Below the pieces are notes generated by a model. It saw only the letters and a list, made by a program, of their open reading frames with translations, was not told the origin of the DNA and did no database searches. The position numbers were made by a program, and so were the translations under genes. Shown piece after piece: positions 42,653 through 51,941 of a DNA stretch of 64,000 bases. This DNA comes from Janthinobacterium sp051380735 (GTDB taxonomy: Bacteria; Pseudomonadota; Gammaproteobacteria; Burkholderiales; Burkholderiaceae_D). The stretch spans positions 1 through 64,000 of the forward strand of contig NZ_JBNYXQ010000013.1 in assembly GCF_051380735.1 (NCBI RefSeq). Direction: 5' to 3'. The stretch's first letter is position 1; each line of letters starts with the position of its first letter.

Positions 42653-44383
42653 TTACCTTACCTTGCCTTCTTTCCAAGCTTGCAGCAATTTGTCGTAGGC
42701 GATGGTCTCTCCTTTCGGTTTTTCATTGGCCAGCTTTTTCCATGGTGCGTGCTGGTCCGACAGATACTGGTTCGGGTCGCCCTTGGCGTTCAGTTTCGGC
42801 GCGCAGGCCTTCATGCCGGCCCGCTGCAGGCGCGACATGACCTGGTCCATTTCCTCGGCCAGGTTGTCCATCGCGGCCTGCGGCGATTTTTCGCCGGTGA
42901 TCGCGGTGGCCACGTTTTTCCACCACAATTGCGCCAGTTTCGGATAATCGGGCACATTGTTGCCGGTCGGCGTCCAGGCCACGCGCGCCGGGCTGCGGTA
43001 GAACTCGATCAGGCCGCCGTATTCATTGGCGTGCTTGGTGAAATACTCGTGGCGGATATCGGAGTCGCGAATGAAGGTCACGCCAACGATCGATTTCTTC
43101 AGCGACACGGTTTTGGACGTCACGAACTGCGCGTACAGCCAGGCGGCGGCCTTGCGGTCGTCCGGCGTGGACTTGAACAGGAACCAGGAACCGACGTCCT
43201 GGTAGCCGTTCTGCATGCCATCTTTCCAGTACGGGCCATGCGGCGACGGCGCCATGCGCCATTTCGGCGTGCCGTCCTTGTTCACCACCGGCAGGCCCGG
43301 TTTCACCATGCCGGCCGTAAAGGCCGTGTACCAGAAAATCTGCTGGGCAATCTCACCCTGTGCCGGCACCGGACCGGACTCGGAGAAGTTCATGCCGTTC
43401 GCCTGTGGCGGCGCGTATTTCTTCATCCAGTCGATATATTTGGTCAGCGCAAATACGGCTGCCGGCGAATTGGTGGCGCCACCGCGCGACATCGAGGCGC
43501 CCACCGGCGTGCACTTGTCGGCCGCCACCTTGATGCCCCACTCATCGATCGGCATGCCGTTCGGAATGCCCTTGTCGGCCGCGCCAGCCATCGACAGCCA
43601 GGCATCGGTAAAGCGCCAGCCCAGCGACGGATCTTTCTTGCCGTAATCCATGTGGCCATACACCTTCTTGCCGTCGATTTCTTTCACGTCGTTGGTAAAG
43701 AAGTCGGCGATGTCTTCATAGGCGGACCAGTTTTGCGGCACGCCCAGTTCATAGCCATACTTGGCCTTGAACTTGGCCTGCAGGTCCTTGCGCGCGAACC
43801 AGTCGGCGCGGAACCAGTACAGATTGGCGAACTGCTGGTCGGGCAGCTGATACACCTTGCCGTCCGGCGCGGTGGTAAAGCTGATGCCGATAAAATCCTT
43901 CAGGTCCAGGCCGGGGTTGGTGAATTCCTTGCCCTTGGCCGCCATATAGTCGGACAGCGGCTCGACCGCGCCGTAGCGGTAGTGGGTACCGATCAGGTCG
44001 GAGTCCGAGATCCAGCCGTCATAGATGCTCTTGCCCGACTGCATGGAGGTCTGCAGCTTTTCCACCACGTCGCCTTCCTGGATAATGTCGTGGCGTACCT
44101 TGATGCCGGTGATTTCCTCGAAGGCCTTGGCCAGGGTTTTCGATTCGTAGACGTGGGTGTCGATGGTTTCCGACACCACGGAAATTTCCTTGACACCCTT
44201 GGCTTTCAGCTTGGCGGCGGCGTCGATAAACCATTTCATTTCATCGAGCTGCTGCTGTTTGCTGAGGCTGGAAGGCTGGAACTCCTTGTCGATCCAGGTT
44301 TGCGCCTGCTTGACGTCGGCCAGGGCCGCGCCCGACATCAACAGTGCGGCTGCCGCCGCCACTACCGTGAACTGCAATTTCAT
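42653..44383 (-). CDS. glpV: Glycerol ABC transporter substrate-binding protein
   Basis: A 576-residue periplasmic binding protein with a signal peptide cleaved near ALAD. It is a large extracellular solute-binding protein of the carbohydrate ABC type. Its length and context match GlpV of the rhizobial GlpSTPQUV glycerol importer (established system). It captures glycerol and delivers it to GlpP/GlpQ. GGAG precedes the ATG. It lies 75 bp after glpU, and a hairpin follows it. Confidence 0.9.
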   Translation of the reverse strand: MKLQFTVVAAAAALLMSGAALADVKQAQTWIDKEFQPSSLSKQQQLDEMKWFIDAAAKLKAKGVKEISVVSETIDTHVYESKTLAKAFEEITGIKVRHDIIQEGDVVEKLQTSMQSGKSIYDGWISDSDLIGTHYRYGAVEPLSDYMAAKGKEFTNPGLDLKDFIGISFTTAPDGKVYQLPDQQFANLYWFRADWFARKDLQAKFKAKYGYELGVPQNWSAYEDIADFFTNDVKEIDGKKVYGHMDYGKKDPSLGWRFTDAWLSMAGAADKGIPNGMPIDEWGIKVAADKCTPVGASMSRGGATNSPAAVFALTKYIDWMKKYAPPQANGMNFSESGPVPAQGEIAQQIFWYTAFTAGMVKPGLPVVNKDGTPKWRMAPSPHGPYWKDGMQNGYQDVGSWFLFKSTPDDRKAAAWLYAQFVTSKTVSLKKSIVGVTFIRDSDIRHEYFTKHANEYGGLIEFYRSPARVAWTPTGNNVPDYPKLAQLWWKNVATAITGEKSPQAAMDNLAEEMDQVMSRLQRAGMKACAPKLNAKGDPNQYLSDQHAPWKKLANEKPKGETIAYDKLLQAWKEGKVR

Positions 44384-44458
44384 CGTGATTCTCCTTTATA
44401 GTTGTCATCCGGCCGGTAGCACCAGCCGGTGTCCGCATCTACGACTACTTCTACGACC

Positions 44459-44764
44459 TCATCCCCAACGCATCACTACCAACAACAGTACAAAACTGAT
44501 CGCCGCTCCTATGGTTTGTTGAAATTCGGTAAAACCGGCCCAGGCCAGGTTGACATACGCGGCCGCCAGCAAGCCGACGAACAGGCGGTCGCCGCGCGTG
44601 GTCGGCATCGGCAAAAAACCCTTGCGTGCGATGCTGGGCGAGCGGATCTGCCAGATCGTCATGCCGGCCAGCATCAAGCCTATGCAGATAAAGAACACGG
44701 CCACTTCCGGCGTCCACGCCATCCAGCCGAACAGGCTGGCTGTGCTGTCTACATTCGCTTCCAT
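44459..44764 (-). CDS. glpU: Small membrane protein of the glycerol ABC system (DUF2160, GlpU-like)
   Basis: A 101-residue protein with three predicted membrane segments (around WTPEVAVFFICIGLMLAG, LFVGLLAAAYVNLAWAG and AAISFVLLLVVMRW). It matches DUF2160, the small conserved protein found only in GlpSTPQUV-type operons; its exact role in transport is not established. I chose ATG 44764, one base after the glpQ stop. The gene order is the same as in the rhizobial operon. Confidence 0.85.
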   Translation of the reverse strand: MEANVDSTASLFGWMAWTPEVAVFFICIGLMLAGMTIWQIRSPSIARKGFLPMPTTRGDRLFVGLLAAAYVNLAWAGFTEFQQTIGAAISFVLLLVVMRWG

Positions 44765-44765
44765 C

Positions 44766-45568
<803 letters not shown>

Positions 45569-45572
<4 letters not shown>

Positions 45573-46438
45573 TTCTGGTCTCCCGTGCCGACACGTTGCA
45601 TCCAGGTGTACAGCACGAAACAGAACAGCAGGATGATCAGGAAGTAAATCAGCGAGAAGGCCGAAGCCGGTCCCAGGTCGAACTGGCCGACGGCTTTCTG
45701 CGTCAGGTATTGCGACAAAAAGGTGGTGGCGTTGCCGGGCCCGCCGCCGGTCAGCACGAACGGCTCGGTATAGATCATGAAGCTGTCCATAAAGCGCAGC
45801 AGCACCGCGATCATCAGCACATTGCGCAATTTCGGCAACTGGATATAACGGAACACGGCCAGGCGCGAGGCACCGTCGATGCGCGCCGCCTGGTAGTACG
45901 CATCGGGAATCGCGCGCAAGCCCGCATAGCACAGCAGGGCCACCAGCGGTGTCCAGTGCCAGATATCCATCACCATCACCGTCAGCCACGCGTCCAGCGA
46001 ATTGCCGTTGTAGTTATAGTTGATGCCCAGCGAGTTGAGGGTGTAGCCCATCAGCCCGATATCGCCGCGGCCGAAGATCTGCCAGATGGTGCCGACCACG
46101 TTCCAGGGTATCAGCAAGGGCAGCGCGATCAATACCAGGGCGAGGGACGCCTTCCAGCCGTCGGCCGGCATGCACAGGGCGATCAAGATGCCCAACGGAA
46201 TCTGGATCGCCAGCACGGAAGCCGAGAACAGCAGCTGGCGCAGCAAGGCGCTGTGCAGATCGCCATCGAGCATCACCATGCGAAACCATTCGGTACCGAC
46301 AAACACTTTTTGCGTCGGACTCAAAATATCCTGCACAGAATAATTTACCACCGTCATCAACGGCAAAATCGCGGAAAACGCCACGCACAGCAGCACGGGC
46401 AAAATCAAAAACCAGGCACGGTTGTTATCGGTTTTCAT
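45569..46438 (-). CDS. glpP: Glycerol ABC transporter permease
   Basis: A 289-residue inner-membrane permease of the MalF-type family with six predicted helices. The coupling loop reads IPDAYYQAARIDGASRLAVFRYIQLP (EAA motif), and TGGGPGNATTFLSQYLTQKA near the C-terminus is typical of sugar-type permeases. It pairs with GlpQ. Its ATG shares one base with the glpT stop (TGATG) and its stop overlaps glpQ, so translation is coupled. The name follows the rhizobial system. Confidence 0.93.
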
Positions 46439-47526
46439 CAGGCCACCCGTTTGTCGTTGAGGTAGTACAAAGTGCGTTCAGGCGGAAAGCGCAAGCGCAC
46501 GGAGTCACCAGCGACGGCAGTGATGGCGCGCAATTTGGCCGCCACCGTCACGCCGCCCAGCCGGAACTCGGCCAGGTAGTGCGTGCCCATATTGCGCACC
46601 GCCAGCACGGTAGCGGCCACAGTATCGTCGCCAGGCAGGTCTGCCAAGCACTCGACAAACTCGGGCCGCACGCCCAGCGTGATCTGGCCCTGCGCGCCAG
46701 AAAGCGCTGCGCGTGCCGGCGCGGACAGCATCAGGAGTTGTCCCGCCACCCGCGCCTGGCCATCTTCCACCGTGCATTCAAGCAAGTTCATGCCCGGGTT
46801 GCCGATAAAGTAGCCGACAAAGGTATGCTCGGGCGCCTCAAACAGCGCCTGCGCACTGCCCGTCTGCACCACTTCGCCCTGCGTCATCACCACCACCTGG
46901 TCGGCAAAGGTCAGCGCTTCGACCTGGTCGTGGGTGACGTAAATCAGCGAGAGTTTCAGCTCGTGATGGATTTCCTTGAGTTTTCGGCGCAATAACCACT
47001 TCAGGTGCGGATCGATCACCGTCAGCGGTTCGTCGAACAGCACCGCCGCCACATCGGGGCGCACCAGGCCGCGCCCCAGCGAGATCTTTTGCTTGGCGTC
47101 TACCGACAAACCGCTGGCGCGCATTTTCAGGTCACCGGACAATTCCAGCATCTGCGCCACCTGCTGCACGCGCTTCCGGACCTCGGCTTCTTTCCAGCCG
47201 CGATTGCGCAGCGGAAAAGCCAGGTTGTCGTGCACGGTCATGGTGTCGTAGATGACGGGAAACTGGAACACTTGCGCGATATTGCGCGCTTCGGTCGGCA
47301 ACTGGGTCACGTCCTTGCCGTCGAACAGCACCTTGCCGTGCGAGGGTTTCACCAGGCCGGAAATAATATTAAGCAGCGTCGTTTTGCCGCAGCCGGACGG
47401 CCCCAGCAAGGCATACGCGCCGCCATCCTGCCAGCTCATGCTCATCGGCCGCAGCGCGTAGTCGGTCGGCACGGCTAGATGCGGTTTGTAGGCATGCGCC
47501 AGGTCCACGAGTTCGATGCGCGCCAT
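46438..47526 (-). CDS. glpT: Glycerol ABC transporter ATP-binding protein with altered signature motif
   Basis: A 362-residue ATPase of the importer, with a C-terminal TOBE domain. Walker A (GPSGCGKTT), Q-loop (VFQFP), Walker B (VLFDEP) and H-loop (VTHDQ) are canonical. The ABC signature LSGGQ is replaced by LSVDAKQ and the D-loop by LTVIDPH. The ATP site that needs this signature would therefore be impaired, and GlpS must supply the functional one. I chose ATG 47526, one base after the glpS stop. This GlpT is not the enterobacterial glycerol-3-phosphate antiporter. Confidence 0.93.
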   Translation of the reverse strand: MARIELVDLAHAYKPHLAVPTDYALRPMSMSWQDGGAYALLGPSGCGKTTLLNIISGLVKPSHGKVLFDGKDVTQLPTEARNIAQVFQFPVIYDTMTVHDNLAFPLRNRGWKEAEVRKRVQQVAQMLELSGDLKMRASGLSVDAKQKISLGRGLVRPDVAAVLFDEPLTVIDPHLKWLLRRKLKEIHHELKLSLIYVTHDQVEALTFADQVVVMTQGEVVQTGSAQALFEAPEHTFVGYFIGNPGMNLLECTVEDGQARVAGQLLMLSAPARAALSGAQGQITLGVRPEFVECLADLPGDDTVAATVLAVRNMGTHYLAEFRLGGVTVAAKLRAITAVAGDSVRLRFPPERTLYYLNDKRVA

Positions 47527-47527
47527 C

Positions 47528-48619
47528 TCAAGCACCTCCTTGTGGCGCAAACAACAGGGCGCCATCGGCGCCGAAGATCAGCAGCGATTGCGGCTGGCAA
47601 TACATGGTGCAGGCGCTGCCGATGTCCAGGTTGTGCACGCCGCCCAGTTGCGCCACCAGCGCCAGGGCGCCGCGCCGCGCGTGCACATAGGTTTCCGAGC
47701 CGCTGATTTCAGCCAGGTCCACCTGCGCCGCGATCGCCAGGTCGGTGCCTGACTGCGGCGCCAGGTGCAGACTGTGGGCCCGCACACCGAGGGTGATGTG
47801 CCGCTGGCCGGCCAGCGCCGCCAGTTGCTGTGGACTCAATGCAATCGCCAGGCCATCGGCGGCCTGCGCCACGCCGTGCGCATCGAGCTGGGCCTCGATC
47901 AGGTTGATCGGTGGATCGCTGAAAGTGCGCGCCACGGCGATACTGTTGGGGGCATTGAAGACGTCGAGCGTGCGGCCCTGCTGCAACAGCCGGCCTTCGT
48001 GCAGCACCGCCACATGGCCACCCAGTTGCAGCGCTTCAAGTGGCTCGGTGGTGGCGTAGACCACGGTAGTGCTGCCGCTGGAAAACAGTTCCGTCAGTTC
48101 GCGCCGCAATTCCTCGCGCAATTTATAGTCGAGGTTGACCAGCGGCTCATCGAGCAGCAGCAGGGACGCATCCTTGATCAGCGCGCGCCCCAGTGCCGTG
48201 CGCTGCTGCTGGCCACCGGACAATTCGCCGGGCCGGCGCTCCAGGTAGGGCGTGATATGCAGCCGTTCGGCCAGTGCCAGCACCTTGCTGCGGATCTGCG
48301 CTTCCGGTTCCTTGCGCAGGCGCAAGGGCGAGGCCATATTGTCGTAGACGGAAAAAGCGGGATAGTTGATGAATTGCTGGTAGACCATGGCCAGGTTGCG
48401 CCGGCTGACGGGCACGCCGGTCACGTCGATGCCATCGGCCACCACCTTGCCGGAGGTGGGCTTGTCCAGCCCCGCCATCACGCGCATCAAAGTGGTCTTG
48501 CCGGCACGCGTGGTGCCCAGCAGCACGTTGATGGCGCCCGGCACCAGCGCCAGCGACATCGGATACAGATAAGTGTCAGCACCCTGCTGCTTGCTGATCT
48601 CGCTCAAGTCAAGTTGCAC
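47528..48619 (-). CDS. glpS: Glycerol ABC transporter ATP-binding protein with altered H-loop
   Basis: A 363-residue ATPase with a C-terminal TOBE domain. Walker A is GTTRAGKTT, the Q-loop YQQF, the signature LSGGQQQR and Walker B LLLLDEP, all usable. The H-loop, normally VTHDQ, reads YATTEP, so the catalytic histidine is Thr. GlpS and GlpT thus have complementary defects, and their heterodimer should keep one canonical ATP site. The start is GTG 48619 with GGAGGAGA upstream. It follows glpD by 67 bp and is coupled to glpT. Confidence 0.93.
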   Translation of the reverse strand: MQLDLSEISKQQGADTYLYPMSLALVPGAINVLLGTTRAGKTTLMRVMAGLDKPTSGKVVADGIDVTGVPVSRRNLAMVYQQFINYPAFSVYDNMASPLRLRKEPEAQIRSKVLALAERLHITPYLERRPGELSGGQQQRTALGRALIKDASLLLLDEPLVNLDYKLREELRRELTELFSSGSTTVVYATTEPLEALQLGGHVAVLHEGRLLQQGRTLDVFNAPNSIAVARTFSDPPINLIEAQLDAHGVAQAADGLAIALSPQQLAALAGQRHITLGVRAHSLHLAPQSGTDLAIAAQVDLAEISGSETYVHARRGALALVAQLGGVHNLDIGSACTMYCQPQSLLIFGADGALLFAPQGGA

Positions 48620-48686
48620 GTCGTCTCCTCCAGTATAGTTCGCCGCGCCCTCTGTCGGGGCATGGTCGTTTGCTGCTTGCTGCTAA

Positions 48687-50228
48687 CTACGTCTGCATGG
48701 GATGCGTCTCCAGCCAGGCATCGAGCAACTGTTCCGTGCCGGCCGGCAAATGCAAGCCCAGCTTGGAGCGCCGCCACAGGATATCGGCGGCACTCGCGGC
48801 CCATTCATGGCGCCGCAAATAATCGATCTCGGCCACATACAAACCGCTGGCCACTTCCTCGCCCATCTGCGCCACACTGCCGCGCCCGTCCAGCAGCACA
48901 TGAATGCGCGTGCCATAGGCGCGCGCGTAACGCGCCACCAGCGTGGCCGGCAGCCAGCCATACTGCCGCTGCAAGCCATTGACAAAGGCGCCGAACTCGC
49001 GCACCGCGCGGTTGTCGGGCGCCTTGCCGAACACGTCGCCACCGGGCAGGCAGGCTTGCGCCGTCCATGGCCCCTGCTGGTTTTTCAGCAGGGGCGCCAG
49101 CAGGTCAACCGCCTCTTCAGCCAGCTTGCGGAAGGTGGTGATCTTGCCGCCGAAAATGCTCAGCAGCGGCGCGCCTTCGCGGTCCAGCTCGAAACGGTAA
49201 TCGCGCGTCACAGCCTTTGCTTGCGCCGATGCATCTTCGACCAGCGGCCGCACGCCGGAATAGGTCCAGACCACGTCGGCAGGCACGATGGGCTTACTGA
49301 AATAGTAGCTGGAAAGTTCACATAAGTAACTAATTTCCGCCTCATCAATCGCAACTTTTCCGCTGTCGCCCTGGTAATCGAGGTCGGTGGTACCGATCAG
49401 GGTGAAATCGTTCTCGTACGGAATCGCAAACACGATGCGCCCGTCCGGGTGCTGGAAGATATACGCGTGATCATGCTCGAACAAGCGCTTGACGACGATA
49501 TGGCTGCCCTTGATCAGGCGCAAATTGCGGCCTTGCGCAGCGGGCGCCGCCTGCTTCAGGAAGTCGGCCGTCCAAGGGCCTGTGGCGTTGACCACGCTGC
49601 GCGCACGCACCTGCAGCGCTCTGCCGTCGCTGCGCTGCAGCTTGGCCAGCCAATGATCGGCTTCGCGAACAAGGCCGGTGCAGCACGTGTGCGTCAGTAC
49701 CGTGGCGCCCTTTTCTTTCGCATCGAGGGCATTGAGCAGCACCAGGCGGGCATCGTCGACCCAGCCGTCGGAGTACACAAAGCCGCGCTTGAACTGCGGT
49801 TTCAGGGGTTGGCCAGCCGGATGGCGGCTCAGGGTAATGCTGCTTGAGGCCGGCAGCAGTTCGCGCCTTGCCAGCATATCGTACAGAAACAGGCCGGCGC
49901 GGATCAGCCAGGCCGGCCGCTGTCCTTCGGCATGCGGCATCACGAAGCGCAGCGGCCACATGATATGAGGCGCCGAGCGCAGCAGTACTTCGCGCTCGAT
50001 CAGCGCCTTGCGTACCAGGCCGAATTCATAATATTCGAGGTAGCGCAGGCCACCGTGTATCAGCTTGGTCGAAGCGGACGAGGTGTGCGACGCCAGGTCA
50101 TCTTTTTCGCACAGCACCACCGACAGGCCACGCCCTGCCGCATCGCGCGCGATCCCGGCACCATTGATGCCGCCGCCAACTACCAGCAGATCGTATTCCA
50201 TCATCGTGTTTGCCTGTGCTGCCACCAT
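48687..50228 (-). CDS. glpD: Aerobic glycerol-3-phosphate dehydrogenase
   Basis: A 513-residue FAD enzyme at the inner membrane that oxidises glycerol-3-phosphate to dihydroxyacetone phosphate and passes electrons to quinone. The FAD fold is LLVVGGGINGAGIARDAAGRG, the family signature is SSASTKLIHGGLRYLE, and IPYENDFTLIGTTD lies in the substrate domain. I chose ATG 50228 with GGGAG upstream; a TTG one codon earlier is less likely. It is the first gene of the glp operon, divergent from glpR. Confidence 0.96.
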   Translation of the reverse strand: MVAAQANTMMEYDLLVVGGGINGAGIARDAAGRGLSVVLCEKDDLASHTSSASTKLIHGGLRYLEYYEFGLVRKALIEREVLLRSAPHIMWPLRFVMPHAEGQRPAWLIRAGLFLYDMLARRELLPASSSITLSRHPAGQPLKPQFKRGFVYSDGWVDDARLVLLNALDAKEKGATVLTHTCCTGLVREADHWLAKLQRSDGRALQVRARSVVNATGPWTADFLKQAAPAAQGRNLRLIKGSHIVVKRLFEHDHAYIFQHPDGRIVFAIPYENDFTLIGTTDLDYQGDSGKVAIDEAEISYLCELSSYYFSKPIVPADVVWTYSGVRPLVEDASAQAKAVTRDYRFELDREGAPLLSIFGGKITTFRKLAEEAVDLLAPLLKNQQGPWTAQACLPGGDVFGKAPDNRAVREFGAFVNGLQRQYGWLPATLVARYARAYGTRIHVLLDGRGSVAQMGEEVASGLYVAEIDYLRRHEWAASAADILWRRSKLGLHLPAGTEQLLDAWLETHPMQT

Positions 50229-50297
50229 CAAAACTCCCTGCCGTTACGATCAATAAAGATATAATTCCTATGCCAGATGAATAAGATTACGCCAGAA

Positions 50298-50350
50298 TAC
50301 GAACTCATGGCAACATATTTTCATCACTACCTGTTCGTTTCTGTTCGTTT
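50298..50350. promoter_or_regulatory. Candidate GlpR operator between glpD and glpR
   Basis: A perfect tandem 10-bp repeat CTGTTCGTTT (50331-50340 and 50341-50350) lies 19 bp before glpR, with an inverted half-site TACGAAC at 50298-50304. DeoR-family regulators typically bind TTCG-containing repeats spaced one helical turn. It could repress both glpD and glpR. Inferred. Confidence 0.55.
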
Positions 50351-50368
50351 TTAAAGAAAGCATGCATC

Positions 50369-51130
50369 ATGATCCTCAATCCCCGCCAGCGCAGCCTGCT
50401 CGACGCCGTGCGCCAGCACCTGACCGTGTCGGTCGAAGAGCTGGCCCAGCAACTGAAAGTGACGCCGCAAACCGTGCGCCGCGACGTCAAGCAGATGGAA
50501 GAGGCAAAGCTGCTGGCGCGCTACCATGGCGGTGTCGGCCTGCCCTCGTCGGTGGAAAATATCGATTACAGCCAGCGCCAGGTGCTCAACAGCGAAGCCA
50601 AGCGCCGCATCGCCGCCGCCGTCGCGCTGCAAGTACCACATGGCTGTTCCCTCTTGATCAATATCGGCACCACCACCGAGGAAGTGGCGCGCGCGCTGGG
50701 CCAGCACACGGGCTTGCACGTGGTGACCAACAACCTCAACGTGGCGGCCATCCTGTCCGACAATCCGGGCTGTGAAGTGATCGTCGCCGGTGGCGTGGTG
50801 CGCGGGCGCGACCGTGGCATCGTCGGCGAAGCCACCATCGACTTTATCCGCCAGTTCAAGGTCGATATCGGCATCATCGGCATTTCCAGCATCGACGAAG
50901 ACGGCAGCCTGCGCGACTTCGATGCGCGCGAAGTGAAGGTGGCGCAAGCCATCATCGAGCAATCGCGTGAAGTGTGGCTGGTAGCCGACCAGCACAAGTT
51001 CGGCCGCAAGGCCCTCGTGCGCCTGGCCGACCTGGCCCAGGTCGACTTGCTGTTTACCGACGCGCCACCGTCGGCGCTGTTTGCGCAGGTCCTGCGCGAC
51101 GCCGCCGTCAAGCTGGTGGTGGCCGGCTGA
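50369..51130 (+). CDS. glpR: DeoR-family glycerol-3-phosphate regulon repressor
   Basis: A 253-residue repressor with an N-terminal DeoR helix-turn-helix (LTVSVEELAQQLKVTPQTVRRDV, then LARYHGGV) and a C-terminal sugar-phosphate sensor domain (LINIGTTTEEVARAL, GGVVRGRDRGIVG, ADQHKFGR). Glycerol-3-phosphate is the expected inducer. Its divergent position to glpD and the tandem repeats in the gap support control of the glp operon. The gap after it (51131-51401) has no gene. Confidence 0.94.
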   Translation: MILNPRQRSLLDAVRQHLTVSVEELAQQLKVTPQTVRRDVKQMEEAKLLARYHGGVGLPSSVENIDYSQRQVLNSEAKRRIAAAVALQVPHGCSLLINIGTTTEEVARALGQHTGLHVVTNNLNVAAILSDNPGCEVIVAGGVVRGRDRGIVGEATIDFIRQFKVDIGIIGISSIDEDGSLRDFDAREVKVAQAIIEQSREVWLVADQHKFGRKALVRLADLAQVDLLFTDAPPSALFAQVLRDAAVKLVVAG

Positions 51131-51300
51131 GGCCGCTCTTAAATGGGAAACAGCGGTGCGATGCGTCCATGTGTGGACGACCTCACTTAACACAGTGAAA
51201 TCATTAGCAAAAATCAAAAATCCTGTTACGATTGATGCAACAAGAGTTGATTTTTAATTTTTCTTATCAAGCAATATTATTGCTGGCTTGCCATGATTTC

Positions 51301-51343
51301 TGAGCGTGGCGGGAATCTGAAAGATCACTCTTTGAGCGTGGCG
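51301..51343. repeat. 11-bp direct repeat upstream of the MarR-type gene
   Basis: TGAGCGTGGCG occurs exactly at 51301-51311 and 51333-51343, 32 bp apart (three helical turns). It lies in the 271-bp gap between glpR and the MarR-type gene, about 60 bp before the latter's ATG. Possibly a regulator site. The AT-rich part (51200-51290) before it may hold the promoter. Confidence 0.35.
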
Positions 51344-51401
51344 CCATATCGTCTGCAAGCCCACGATCCGCCCCGATGCGTCGCACAGTGAAGGAATAAC
51401 G

Positions 51402-51941
51402 ATGAACCACGATTTTCAGCCGGCCGCCGTGCGGTCCGCCACCCCTGCCAAGGCCAGCAGTGCCGCCAATGACGCCAGTCCAGTCCATGCCGCTGACGTC
51501 AGCGAACTGGAAGCCCACCTCGGTTACTGGCTGCGTTTTATCTCCAACCATGTGTCGCAAAGTTTTCAGAAAAAAACCGAGGCCAATGGCGTGACGGTGT
51601 CCGAATGGGTGGTGCTGCGCGAAATGTTCCGCCTGGGCTGTACCTCGCCCACCGTGCTTGCACAAGTGGCCGGCATGAGCAAGGGTGCCGTCTCGAAACT
51701 GATCGACCGCCTGGAGAGCAAGGGCATGGTCAGCAAATCGATCCTGCTGGCCGACCGCCGCCAGCACTCGATCGAGCTGACCACCGAAGGCGAGGCGCTG
51801 GTGCCGGTGCTGGCCGACATGGCCGACCGCAACGACGAGGAATTCTTTGGCCAGTTGCCACCCGAATTGCGTGAAAACCTGCTTGTGGCGATGAAGGAAG
51901 TGGCGCGCACGCACAAATTGAAAAGCACGCCGCTGAACTAA
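51402..51941 (+). CDS. MarR-family transcriptional regulator
   Basis: A 179-residue winged-helix regulator. About 35 low-complexity Ala/Ser-rich residues precede the MarR core. The DNA-binding part reads SPTVLAQVAGMSKGAVSKLIDRLESKGMV, followed by the wing LADRRQHSIELTTEG. The ligand and targets are unknown. It stands between glpR and the nitrate operon; its stop overlaps the convergent nasA gene by 4 bp, so it is not part of that operon. Confidence 0.9.
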   Translation: MNHDFQPAAVRSATPAKASSAANDASPVHAADVSELEAHLGYWLRFISNHVSQSFQKKTEANGVTVSEWVVLREMFRLGCTSPTVLAQVAGMSKGAVSKLIDRLESKGMVSKSILLADRRQHSIELTTEGEALVPVLADMADRNDEEFFGQLPPELRENLLVAMKEVARTHKLKSTPLN

